A DNA stretch of 64,000 bases from Alphaproteobacteria bacterium HGW-Alphaproteobacteria-1 (GTDB lineage: Bacteria > Pseudomonadota > Alphaproteobacteria > Rhodobacterales > Rhodobacteraceae): assembly GCA_002842985.1 (NCBI GenBank), contig PHEQ01000007.1, positions 54,659-118,658 of the forward strand, written 5' to 3'. Under the pieces are notes generated by a model, which was given only the letters and a program-made list of their open reading frames with translations, made no database searches and was not told the origin of the DNA. The translations under genes were made by a program, and so were the position numbers. Each line of letters starts with the position of its first letter. The stretch's first letter is position 1. Below, one piece after another: positions 22,045 through 29,467 of the stretch.

Positions 22045-22518
22045 TCAGCGCGCGTTGCTCGCCACTTCCAGCCCGTCGAGATAAAGGATGTGCGGGCTGT
22101 CGAAATCGAGCTGCCAGAGATCGACCTCCGCCTCGCCGGCATGGGTGACAAACTCGCCATCCACAAGACGCGCGGCGGGGACCATGGCCTGATCGGTCCC
22201 GAAAAGCGCCTGCGCCCGCCAGTCGCGAACGAGGATGGGCTGGCCCGCGGGCAGGATCACGTCGCGTTCGGGCCGCGTGTGGCCGAGAGACCCGGCGCGG
22301 ATGCGCACCAGCGCCGCGCGCGCCCGCCGCCGCGTGATCGCGCGCAGCACGGACATGCCCGCGTCGCGCGTCACGATCCGGTCTCCGGACCGCAGATCGT
22401 CGATCCGACGCTCGCCCTGAAGGGTGAGAAGAATGCCGCCGGTCCAAAGACCGGCCTCCTGCAAAGGGTCAAGAACGGCAAGTGCACCGTCCAGACGCCC
22501 GACCGTATCCGGTTTCAT
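22045..22518 (-). CDS. Hint-domain protein
   Basis: 157 residues resembling a stand-alone Hint (hedgehog/intein) module of the kind common in Rhodobacterales. The core includes WTGGILLTLQGERRIDDL, GDRIVTRDAGM, RPERDVILPAGQPILVRD and a C-terminal LDFDSPHILYLDGLEVAS. The usual first catalytic cysteine or serine is not obvious (here GGILL), so self-cleavage is uncertain. The start has no strong ribosome-binding site. Role unknown; such proteins are often secreted in this group, but no signal is seen here. Confidence 0.7.
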   Translation of the reverse strand: MKPDTVGRLDGALAVLDPLQEAGLWTGGILLTLQGERRIDDLRSGDRIVTRDAGMSVLRAITRRRARAALVRIRAGSLGHTRPERDVILPAGQPILVRDWRAQALFGTDQAMVPAARLVDGEFVTHAGEAEVDLWQLDFDSPHILYLDGLEVASNAR

Positions 22519-22688
22519 GGCGTGTCTCGCTCTGTTACTGCCTCAGTTTTGCCCTACAATATGGCAATATCCGGTTAATGTCGTGCCTTTTTTTCGACCC
22601 CGCCCGTCATCGTGCCGACAGTTTTCCCTCGCCACTGTCGTGACGCTTTGCTAGAGACCTGAGGGTCTGCGCCGGTTGCGCGGGCACT

Positions 22689-22773
22689 GCGGGTGTGGCG
22701 AAACTGGTAGACGCACCAGATTTAGGTTCTGGCGCCGCAAGGCGTGGGGGTTCAAGTCCCTCCACCCGCACCA
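22689..22773 (+). tRNA. tRNA-Leu (anticodon TAG)
   Basis: Complete cloverleaf: acceptor GCGGGTG (22689-22695) pairs with CACCCGC (22763-22769), and CCA is encoded. The anticodon stem CCAGA/TCTGG encloses the loop TTTAGGT with anticodon TAG at 22723-22725. A long variable arm (GCGCCGCAAGGCGT) and the T-loop GTTCAAGTC are typical of class II tRNA-Leu. Confidence 0.97.
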
Positions 22774-22956
22774 CTTTGTTTTCGCGCTGTTTTCTTGCAT
22801 TTTACCGCCTCGGCCTCCTATCTCTGAACCTTGGGTTTCGCAGAGTCTTGTTCTGGTCCCGTTGCGTCTTCAAGGCGGCCTTCAACTCTTTCGGATCACG
22901 ACCGCGCGCCGCGCTTGCTGCCATTCTTCCCGCGTGTAGCACGAGGCCACCCGGCG

Positions 22957-23862
22957 CTAATCCGCCCCGGAATGCGGGTGCCGGCCAAGCAGATGCAACC
23001 GCCTTACCAGCCGATCCACGGCCGGGTGGCGCGGGCCGGGGCGGGTGACAATGTGGAACGCCGACAGGTTGGCAACGCGTGCAGGGTGGGCCGGCAAAAG
23101 CCCCCCGCCCGGATCGTCAAGCCGGCTGTAGGGATGGCGGGCCAGTGCAAGGCCAAGCCCCGCGCGCGCGGCACTCAGGACCAGATCATGCCCTGAAAGG
23201 ATCCGGTCCTGCGGCCGGGGTTCGTAGGAGTGGCCTTGCGAATTGAACCAGTCGCGCCAGTTCTCGATGGAGGCGTCGTGCAACAGGGGGAAATCCAGCA
23301 GGCGCAAGGCCTTGGGTGACTTTCCGATTTCTTTCGCAAAATGGGGAGCGGCCACAGGCTGAAGCTCCTCGCGCATCAGCGGTTCGGCCAGAACGCCGGA
23401 CCATCCGCCGCGCCCGAGCCGGATCGCGATGCGCGCATCCGAGAGGGTCATGTGGCGGTTGTCGATCTCCGGTTCGATACGCAGGTCGGGCCGCAGGTCG
23501 GGCGGATCGCCCTCCAGCCGCGCGAGGTTCGGGATCAGCCAGAGCCGGGCAAAGGACTGCACCACGCCAACGCGGATCACCGGCAGGTCAGGTGCTGAAG
23601 GCGCTGTTGCCCGCCCGTCTTCCAGCATCGCCAGGGCCAATTCCAGCCGCGCGGCCAGCCGCTGACCATCGAGCGTCAGGCGCACGCCGCGTCCGTGGCG
23701 GGTAAACAGCATCAGGCCAGCCCAATGCTCCACCGCCGCAATGCGACGGCTGATCGTGCCATGCGTGGTGTTCAGCCTGTCGGCCGCCGCCATGAAGGAC
23801 CCGGTATCAGCCGCAACCAGAACGGCCTGAAGTGCCTCGGTCGGGGGGATATATCTGTGCAT
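22957..23862 (-). CDS. LysR-family transcriptional regulator
   Basis: 301 residues: an N-terminal winged helix (VLVAADTGSFMAAADRLNT, GTISRRIAAVEHWAG) and a substrate-binding-like effector domain. The start at 23862 gives the canonical family length; the open frame upstream belongs to the opposite-strand exporter gene. It is divergent from an EamA-family exporter with a 66-bp spacer carrying two matching operator-like sites, so it probably controls that exporter and itself. The ligand is unknown. Confidence 0.9.
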   Translation of the reverse strand: MHRYIPPTEALQAVLVAADTGSFMAAADRLNTTHGTISRRIAAVEHWAGLMLFTRHGRGVRLTLDGQRLAARLELALAMLEDGRATAPSAPDLPVIRVGVVQSFARLWLIPNLARLEGDPPDLRPDLRIEPEIDNRHMTLSDARIAIRLGRGGWSGVLAEPLMREELQPVAAPHFAKEIGKSPKALRLLDFPLLHDASIENWRDWFNSQGHSYEPRPQDRILSGHDLVLSAARAGLGLALARHPYSRLDDPGGGLLPAHPARVANLSAFHIVTRPGPRHPAVDRLVRRLHLLGRHPHSGAD

Positions 23863-23923
23863 AATTTGCACATCTGAATGCTTGTTTGTGCTGTATGTCA
23901 ATATCTGTGCGTATGACACACAT
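23851..23923 (+). promoter_or_regulatory. Paired operator sites for the LysR regulator
   Basis: ATATCTGTGC occurs exactly twice, at 23851 and 23901. Each copy starts an 18-bp element of the form TGTGC-N-TA-N5-CACAT (23856-23873 and 23906-23923) with dyad symmetry, the first being a perfect TGTGCA/TGCACA palindrome. Two sites of T-N11-A type spaced exactly 50 bp in a divergent promoter is the usual recognition/activation-site layout for LysR proteins. The first covers the lysR start codon. Confidence 0.6.
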
Positions 23924-23928
23924 GTTAT

Positions 23929-24828
23929 ATGACCCAAAGCACCCCCTCCCCCCCGCCATCCTCCGCCCTGCTGCCCTCGCTCGCCGTGGCCGCAACGATT
24001 TTCACCTGGGCCACCTCCTTTCCCGCTATCGGCTTTGCCCTGCGCGAGATCGCGCCCTTGCCGCTGGCCTCGATTCGCTTTGCGATTGCGGCGGTCATTG
24101 CGCTTGGTCTGCTGGCCTGGCGCCGGCCGCGCGGGCTGACACGGCGGGACGCGGGCACGGTTGTGCTGTGCGGCGTGTTGGGGATTGCGCTTTACAATGT
24201 CTTTCTGAACTCTGGCCAGACCACGGTATCCTCCGGGGCCGCGGCTTTTATCGTGAACACGCAGCCGCTGTTCATGGCCATTCTGGCCGTTCTGGTGCTG
24301 GGAGAAACCTTCAATCGCTGGGGGTGGATTGGGGCCGGGCTGGGATTCACCGGGGTTGCGATCATCGCGGCGGGGCAGCCGGGCGGGCTGAGTTTTGGCA
24401 CCGGGGCCAGCCTGATCCTGGGGGCGGCGTTCTGTGCCGCGTCCTATTCGGTGCTGCAACGCCCGCTTTTTGCCCGGGTGGCGGCCTTCGACGTGACGCT
24501 TCTGGTGCTTGTCGCAGGTGCCGTGGCCCTGCTGCCATGGCTGGCAGAGGGCTGGCAACAGGCCGCTGGCGCGCGGCCCGAAACGCTGTTGACGGTGTTG
24601 TTTCTGGCCATTGCCCCGGGGCTGGTCGGCCAATCCTGCTGGGCCTATGCCATCGGATATTTCGGTGCGGCCCGCGCGGGCCAGTTCCTGTATCTGATCC
24701 CGCCGGGGTCCGTCCTTATCGCATGGCCCTTGCTGGGCGAAGTTCCCAAGGTCGAGACCCTGCTGGGCGGCGCGCTGGCGCTTGCCGGGGTGATCGTTGT
24801 CAACAGCAGGGGCCGGACGCGCAGCTGA
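23929..24828 (+). CDS. EamA/DMT-family transporter
   Basis: 299 residues with about ten hydrophobic segments in two EamA repeats (first repeat ATIFTWATSFPAIGFALREI, second starting near ASLILGAAFCAASYSVLQRP). Inner-membrane metabolite exporter of the drug/metabolite transporter superfamily, often for amino acids or related compounds. Divergent from the LysR gene, which probably regulates it. The substrate cannot be read from the sequence. Confidence 0.88.
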   Translation: MTQSTPSPPPSSALLPSLAVAATIFTWATSFPAIGFALREIAPLPLASIRFAIAAVIALGLLAWRRPRGLTRRDAGTVVLCGVLGIALYNVFLNSGQTTVSSGAAAFIVNTQPLFMAILAVLVLGETFNRWGWIGAGLGFTGVAIIAAGQPGGLSFGTGASLILGAAFCAASYSVLQRPLFARVAAFDVTLLVLVAGAVALLPWLAEGWQQAAGARPETLLTVLFLAIAPGLVGQSCWAYAIGYFGAARAGQFLYLIPPGSVLIAWPLLGEVPKVETLLGGALALAGVIVVNSRGRTRS

Positions 24829-25056
24829 TGGCGCGACAGTCCGACCGAGCCGTCGCGGGATCCGGTCCGCCACGACATTGCCAGCCGCAATTCGCGTCAA
24901 TCCGTTTTCCGTTCGGCGGGTGTGAACGAGGGCACCCTGGCCGTGCTTTTCAGCGACACGGGCAAGTGGCGGAGGGGATGGGTCTGAAAGACAACCTTCT
25001 CCAGCAACAGAGTAAGCGTCCGGGCTGACCGCACTGCCGCACGCTGATAGTGCCGG
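24829..25056. other. Non-coding spacer before the IS66 remnant
   Basis: About 230 bases between the EamA gene and the IS66-type remnant. I see no convincing gene, tRNA or strong hairpin on either strand. It is probably decayed sequence at the flank of the insertion. Confidence 0.4.
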
Positions 25057-25086
25057 TTAGTGTCCACCAACGATAGTGGACACTAA
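25057..25086. repeat. Perfect 11-bp inverted repeat before IS66 orfA
   Basis: TTAGTGTCCAC (25057-25067) and GTGGACACTAA (25076-25086) are exact inverted copies around an 8-base spacer, ending 9 bases before the transposase-accessory start. It could be part of the element's end or a hairpin blocking read-through from outside. Its role is inferred only from position. Confidence 0.5.
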
Positions 25087-25095
25087 GGTGCAAGC

Positions 25096-25359
25096 GTGGC
25101 GCGGCGAACGAGGCGACTTTGGACGGATGAAGAGAAGCGGTCGATCTGCCTGCAGACGACCGCGCCGGGCGTATCCGTGGCCCAGGTGGCGCTTCGCTAC
25201 ACGGTGAATGCGAACCTGATCTTCAAGTGGCTGCGTGACCCCAAGTATCGGCCCAAGCCCGGAACGGGATCACAGGACGCCGGTTTGCGCTTTCTGCCGG
25301 TGGAGATCGTCAAGGAAGCGCCGGTGATCCGGCAGATGCCTGCCAGAGAAAGCAGATGA
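25096..25359 (+). pseudogene. IS66-family TnpA-like protein, truncated remnant
   Basis: 87 residues, GTG start. RRLWTDEEKRSICLQT, GVSVAQVALRYTVNANLIFKW and RFLPVEIV match the accessory protein TnpA of IS66 elements (a helix-turn-helix protein of about 110-130 residues). The C-terminal end is missing, and the tnpB and tnpC genes that should follow are absent: about 160 bases later ilvN begins from the other side. A dead fragment of an insertion sequence. Confidence 0.7.
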
Positions 25360-25523
25360 TATGCCTATAGCATCAGCGCCCGCCGTAGCATGAATCGCAA
25401 TCTGCTGAATGATTCTTGTTGGATCGGCGGAGGGGTCGATGCGCGAGAACGCACACCGAAATCTACGGGCGGTGAGATGGGGCATAACCCGCCGTATGTC
25501 CAAAAGGTGGGGTGTGTTCCGAG

Positions 25524-26084
25524 CTACGCCCCACGCTTCAGCGCCACAACGCCGGTGCGGGCGATCTCGATTAGGCCAAGTGGGCGCATGAGATCGGCGA
25601 AAGCGTCGATCTTCTCGGGTGTACCGGTCATCTCGAACACGAAGCTTTCCAACGTGCTGTCGACGACACTGGTGCGGAAGATCTCGGCCAGCCGCAGTGC
25701 CTCGATCCGCTGGTCGCCTTTGCCCTTGACTTTGACCAAAGCCAGTTCCCGCTGTACCGCGGGGCCGTTCATTGTAAGGTTGTGGACGGCATGGACGGGC
25801 ACCGTGCGGCCGAGTTGTGCTTCGATCTGGTCGATGACGGCGGGGGAGCCGCGGGTGACGATGGTGATACGACTCCGGTGGCCCGTGTGGTCCACTTCCG
25901 CGACAGTGAGGCTGTCGATGTTGTAGCCCCGGGCGGAGAAGAGGCCGATGACGCGGGCGAGGACGCCGGGCTCGTTTTCCACGATGACCGCGAGGGTATG
26001 TCTTTCTTCCACCTCGGAGAGGGCCGAGCGGAGATCATAGGCTGAGCGGCTTGAAGAGCCTTTCTTGATATTGAGTTGCGACAT
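25524..26084 (-). CDS. ilvN: Acetolactate synthase small (regulatory) subunit
   Basis: 186-residue ACT-domain regulatory subunit that gives valine feedback control to acetohydroxyacid synthase. The ACT core is HTLAVIVENEPGVLARVIGL and YNIDSLTVAEVDHTG; the C-terminal domain follows (EIFRTSVVDSTLESFVFEMTG). The start is the ATG at 26084 with AAAGGGA upstream. It lies 91 bases downstream of ilvI on the same strand; the gap holds a 7-bp hairpin (26128-26146). Confidence 0.95.
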   Translation of the reverse strand: MSQLNIKKGSSSRSAYDLRSALSEVEERHTLAVIVENEPGVLARVIGLFSARGYNIDSLTVAEVDHTGHRSRITIVTRGSPAVIDQIEAQLGRTVPVHAVHNLTMNGPAVQRELALVKVKGKGDQRIEALRLAEIFRTSVVDSTLESFVFEMTGTPEKIDAFADLMRPLGLIEIARTGVVALKRGA

Positions 26085-26127
26085 CGACCGTCCCTTTTTC
26101 ATCTTTACCCGGATATTCGTGGCACTG

Positions 26128-26146
26128 CATTGGTGTCGAACCAATG
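26128..26146 (-). other. Hairpin between ilvI and ilvN
   Basis: CATTGGT (26128-26134) and ACCAATG (26140-26146) form a perfect 7-bp stem with a 5-base loop in the ilvI-ilvN spacer. There is no U-tract, so it is more likely an mRNA-processing or stability element than a terminator. Confidence 0.4.
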
Positions 26147-26175
26147 GCTACGGGCTAAACTCGCTTCACCCAAGC

Positions 26176-27930
26176 TCACACTAACACCGCCCCGCCTGCC
26201 TTGATTGCCCCCACAGTCTCTCCACCGCCCAAGAGCATTTCATTGTGCGGATTACCAGACATGATCATCGGGTAAAGAAGTTCGTGCTTTTCGACCAAGC
26301 AGTCGAATACCACCGGGCCTGTCCAGCGGATCATCTCCATGATCGCGTCGTCGAGGTCCTTGGGGTCACTGCACTTGATGCCCTTGGCGCCGAAGGCTTC
26401 GGCCAGCTTGACGAAATCGGGGAGAGATTCCGACCATGACGAGGAATAGCGCTCGCCGTGCAGAAGCTCCTGCCACTGGCGCACCATGCCCAGCCGTTCG
26501 TTGTTCAGGATGAACTGCTTGACCGGCGCGCGGAATTGCATAGCGGTACCCATTTCCTGCATGTTCATCAGCCAGGAGGCCTCGCCCGCCACGTTGATCA
26601 CCAGCGCCTCGGGGTGGGCGATCTGCACGCCGATGCTGGCTGGCAGGCCATAGCCCATGGTGCCGAGGCCACCCGAGGTCATCCAGCGGTTTGGATCCTC
26701 GAAGCCCAGGAACTGCGCGGCCCACATCTGGTGCTGGCCGACCTCGGTGGTGATGTAGCGGTCCATCCCCTTGGTCAGGGCTTCCAGCCGTTCGAGCGCA
26801 TATTGCGGCTTGATGGTGGTGGTGGAGTTCTTGTAGTTCAGGCACTTCACCGCGCGCCATTCATCGATCTGCTTCCACCATTTGGCAAGGCCGCGCTGGT
26901 CGGTCTTCGACCCGCGCGCGCGCCACTGGCGTAGCACCTCTTCCAGGACCTTGGTCACATCGCCGACGATCGGGACATCCACATGGATGACCTTGTTGAT
27001 CGAGGAGGGGTCGATGTCGATATGGGCCTTCTTCGAGCGGGGCGAGAAGTCCTTGACCCGGCCGGTGATCCGGTCGTCAAATCGCGCGCCGATGTTGATC
27101 ATCAGGTCGCAGCCGTGCATGGCGAGGTTGGCCTCGTAAAGCCCGTGCATCCCCAGCATGCCGATCCAGTTCTTGCCGCTGGCCGGATAGCAGCCGAGGC
27201 CCATCAGCGTGGAGGTGATGGGGAAGTTCGTCTCGGCGACCAGCTCGCGCAGCAGTTGGCTTGCGCGCGGGCCTGAGTTGATGACGCCGCCGCCGGTGTA
27301 GAAGATCGGGCGCTCGGCGCTTTCCATCATCTTGACCAGACGCGCGATCTGGTCGCGGTCGCCTTCGGTGCGCGGCTGGTAATGCGCGACCTTGGCTTTT
27401 TCGGCGGGGGTGTAGTCGGCCGCGGCGAACTGCACGTCCTTCGGGATATCGATCAGCACCGGGCCGGGGCGGCCGTGGGTGGCGACGTGGAAGGCCTGAT
27501 GGATGGTTTCCGACAGTTTCGCCGTGTCCTTCACGAGCCAGTTCATCTTGGTGCAGGCGCGGGTGATGCCCACGGTGTCGGCTTCTTGAAACCCATCGAT
27601 GCCGATCATGAAGGTCGGGACCTGGCCAGTCAGCACGATGATCGGGATCGAGTCCATCAAGGCGTCGGTCAGGCCTGTCACCGCGTTCGTCGCCCCGGGG
27701 CCGGAGGTCACCAGCGCCACGCCGGGCTTGCCGGTGGACCGGGAATAGCCTTCCGCCATGTGGACCGCGCCCTGTTCGTGGCGCACAAGGATGTGGCGGA
27801 TGTCGTTCTGCAGGAACAGCTCGTCATAGATCGGAAGCACGGCGCCGCCGGGATAGCCGAAGACGACCTCGACACCCTGATCCTTCAGGGCCTGTATTAC
27901 CATCTTCGCACCGGTCATCTGCATCGACAT
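26176..27930 (-). CDS. ilvI: Acetolactate synthase large (catalytic) subunit
   Basis: 584-residue ThDP-dependent enzyme making acetolactate or acetohydroxybutyrate, the first common step of valine, leucine and isoleucine synthesis. Motifs: the catalytic-glutamate region VRHEQGAVHMAEGYSRSTG, the FAD region and the ThDP site (GLGTMGYGLPASIGV, then NNERLGMVRQW). The start at 27930 has AAGGAG upstream; a second ATG lies 6 bases inside. An attenuator and leader peptide precede it. The symbol ilvB is also used for this subunit. Confidence 0.95.
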   Translation of the reverse strand: MSMQMTGAKMVIQALKDQGVEVVFGYPGGAVLPIYDELFLQNDIRHILVRHEQGAVHMAEGYSRSTGKPGVALVTSGPGATNAVTGLTDALMDSIPIIVLTGQVPTFMIGIDGFQEADTVGITRACTKMNWLVKDTAKLSETIHQAFHVATHGRPGPVLIDIPKDVQFAAADYTPAEKAKVAHYQPRTEGDRDQIARLVKMMESAERPIFYTGGGVINSGPRASQLLRELVAETNFPITSTLMGLGCYPASGKNWIGMLGMHGLYEANLAMHGCDLMINIGARFDDRITGRVKDFSPRSKKAHIDIDPSSINKVIHVDVPIVGDVTKVLEEVLRQWRARGSKTDQRGLAKWWKQIDEWRAVKCLNYKNSTTTIKPQYALERLEALTKGMDRYITTEVGQHQMWAAQFLGFEDPNRWMTSGGLGTMGYGLPASIGVQIAHPEALVINVAGEASWLMNMQEMGTAMQFRAPVKQFILNNERLGMVRQWQELLHGERYSSSWSESLPDFVKLAEAFGAKGIKCSDPKDLDDAIMEMIRWTGPVVFDCLVEKHELLYPMIMSGNPHNEMLLGGGETVGAIKAGGAVLV

Positions 27931-27951
27931 TTCCGCGTCTCCTTAGCTCAA

Positions 27952-28022
27952 CAAAAAGCCCCCGAGGTTTCCTTCGGGGGCGCATGGGAACAACTATGGT
28001 CAACCGTCACCGGCCCATGCGC
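27952..28022 (-). promoter_or_regulatory. Attenuator (terminator/antiterminator) of ilvI
   Basis: Reading on the minus strand, a GC-rich 8-bp stem GCCCCCGA/TCGGGGGC (27958-27981) is followed by TTTTTG (27952-27957), a rho-independent terminator about 20 bases before the ilvI ribosome-binding site. Upstream, GCGCATGGG at the end of the leader gene (28014-28022) is exactly complementary to CCCATGCGC (27980-27988). The second arm overlaps the terminator stem by two bases. The two hairpins therefore appear mutually exclusive, as in amino-acid attenuators. Confidence 0.8.
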
Positions 28023-28054
28023 TTCCTTCCTACGATTGCAAGAAGTCTGGCCAT
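28007..28054 (-). CDS. Branched-chain leader peptide of the ilvI attenuator
   Basis: 15-residue frame MARLLAIVGRKRMGR with a strong ribosome-binding site (GGGGAG) just upstream of its ATG. The consecutive Leu-Leu-Ala-Ile-Val codons are the regulatory codons expected for an acetolactate synthase operon. Its last codons form one arm of the putative antiterminator. Ribosome stalling when Leu, Ile or Val tRNA is uncharged should favour the antiterminator and ilvI expression. Too short for routine gene finders. Confidence 0.8.
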   Translation of the reverse strand: MARLLAIVGRKRMGR

Positions 28055-28387
28055 CGGCCACTCCCCTTTACGTTCGGCTAGAACAGTAAGCGACAGATGC
28101 CGGACGTCAGCCGGATTTGCAATGCGAAAACGTCGTGAAGGCGCTGGTTTGTGAACTTTTGTTTCGAGCATGTGGCGCAGGGGTGCTGTTGCAGATCCGG
28201 TTAGATGAGGCGGATCACTTCGTCGGCCCGGTCGGGCAAAGTCTTCGAGGTGCCCACTTGACAAGAAGTGTGTTCTTCAGCCTCACTCTCGCAGGAGTAG
28301 AAGCGGTGGGCAGTGTGAAGATCGCTTGCTCAGCCGCTTGGCTGCCTTGGTCAAATATTGTTGTGAAATCATGCAGAAAGGAATGAC
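28055..28387. promoter_or_regulatory. Divergent intergenic region, ilv leader / NRPS island
   Basis: About 330 bases between the ilv leader peptide (minus) and the oxygenase gene (plus). It should contain promoters for both directions. A TTGACA at 28258-28263 could be a -35 element for the island, but no convincing -10 box follows. AAAGGA (28376-28381) precedes the oxygenase ATG. No convincing gene seen. Confidence 0.4.
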
Positions 28388-29395
28388 ATGGTATCGGAGA
28401 TTGATGTCGATTTCGTATTCTCGAATGAAGCCAATGACGTGCTTACTAGGCGTCTATTGAAGATTCGGGTCAACCCCTACAAGGACTACGCTGGTTTCCA
28501 AGCTGAAGTGATTCGGATGATCGCCGAAGCCGGCCCGATCCCCGACGACTTCCGCAATCTGTGCCACGCAAAGAAATACGTGAACCAGTTCGAAAGCCCT
28601 TATGTTCTGCTCAAGAACTGCCCGGTCGACCCCGATCTGCCAATCCTGGACTTGGATAGTCCTGTCGTCGACAAGCGCAATCGCAAGACTACCTATGTTG
28701 CTGAAGCCTTCCTGTTGCTTTACGCGGAGCTGATGGGGCAGCAGCCAATCGGTTACATCAACGTGAACGACGGTGACGTCTTCCAGGATATCCACCCCAT
28801 GCGGTCGTTGATGGAAACGCAATCGCAGAAGGCGGCCAAGACGATCTTCTTCCACAAGGATCTGGCGAACCACTTCGTGCGCCCCGACTGGGTCAACATT
28901 CTTGGGCTGCGCGCCTCGGAACAGAATGAGATCTATACCTCTTTCGTGCGCAACTGCGACCTGCTGGACTATCTTGACGAGCGTGTGCTGAAGGGCCTGC
29001 GCGAAGAACGGTTCTATACACCCTATGACGACCTAACCCTGTCGTCATCGAATAAAAAGCTTGGCCGGGCACCCAATCACCAAATTCTGGGTGGTGCAAC
29101 CGACTATGACATTCGCTTCTTTGAAAACAGAACGGTCGGCATCGATGCGGAATCCCAAGAACTTGTCGACGAAGTTGTACGCGCCCTGCATGTTCTGAAG
29201 AAGCGCCTTCTAATACTCCGAGGTGACTTTATCGGATCGGCGAACAACGAGTGTATTCACAACAAGGAAGTGGTGCGGATCGGCGATGAAGGCGCGGTGA
29301 CGAACCGCTGGCTGATGAAGACGGTAAACGTACGGTCTCTGGACATGCACAAGATCCACATGATGCCGTCAGAAGTTCGTATTGTGAACGGCTGA
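28388..29395 (+). CDS. Fe(II)/2-oxoglutarate oxygenase, clavaminate-synthase-like
   Basis: 335 residues of the TauD/clavaminate-synthase-like superfamily, which includes the amino-acid beta-hydroxylases VioC and AsnO. The iron triad is visible: H156-K-D158 in FFHKDLANHFVRPDWVN, and distal H291 in NNECIHNKEVV. R307 in NRWLMKT fits the 2-oxoglutarate-binding arginine. It probably hydroxylates a free or carrier-bound amino acid used by the NRPS 72 bases downstream. Substrate unknown. Base composition is less GC-rich than the core genes, suggesting transfer. Confidence 0.85.
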   Translation: MVSEIDVDFVFSNEANDVLTRRLLKIRVNPYKDYAGFQAEVIRMIAEAGPIPDDFRNLCHAKKYVNQFESPYVLLKNCPVDPDLPILDLDSPVVDKRNRKTTYVAEAFLLLYAELMGQQPIGYINVNDGDVFQDIHPMRSLMETQSQKAAKTIFFHKDLANHFVRPDWVNILGLRASEQNEIYTSFVRNCDLLDYLDERVLKGLREERFYTPYDDLTLSSSNKKLGRAPNHQILGGATDYDIRFFENRTVGIDAESQELVDEVVRALHVLKKRLLILRGDFIGSANNECIHNKEVVRIGDEGAVTNRWLMKTVNVRSLDMHKIHMMPSEVRIVNG

Positions 29396-29414
29396 CGCCG
29401 TTTTCGCCCGGAAG

Positions 29415-29441
29415 CGCCCGGTCGGATGTCCCGGCCGGGCG
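29415..29441 (+). terminator. Hairpin between oxygenase and NRPS genes
   Basis: CGCCCGG (29415-29421) and CCGGGCG (29435-29441) can form a 7-bp stem in the short spacer. There is only a weak T-rich tail (TATTAG), so it may partly terminate, or set the expression ratio of, the two genes. Confidence 0.35.
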
Positions 29442-29467
29442 TATTAGCATTGGAGACTGGTAATTAT

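Noticed and set aside
22695..23048. Plus-strand frame beginning MAKLVDAPDLGSGAA
   Set aside because: Its start is a translation of the tRNA-Leu gene, a well-known annotation artefact.
23886..25028. 380-codon plus-strand frame overlapping the EamA gene
   Set aside because: Arg/Gly/Cys-rich shadow of the exporter frame with no membrane pattern or family motif.
28117..28386. Plus-strand frame in the ilv/NRPS intergenic region
   Set aside because: No ribosome-binding site or family resemblance; it overlaps the region that must hold both divergent promoters.
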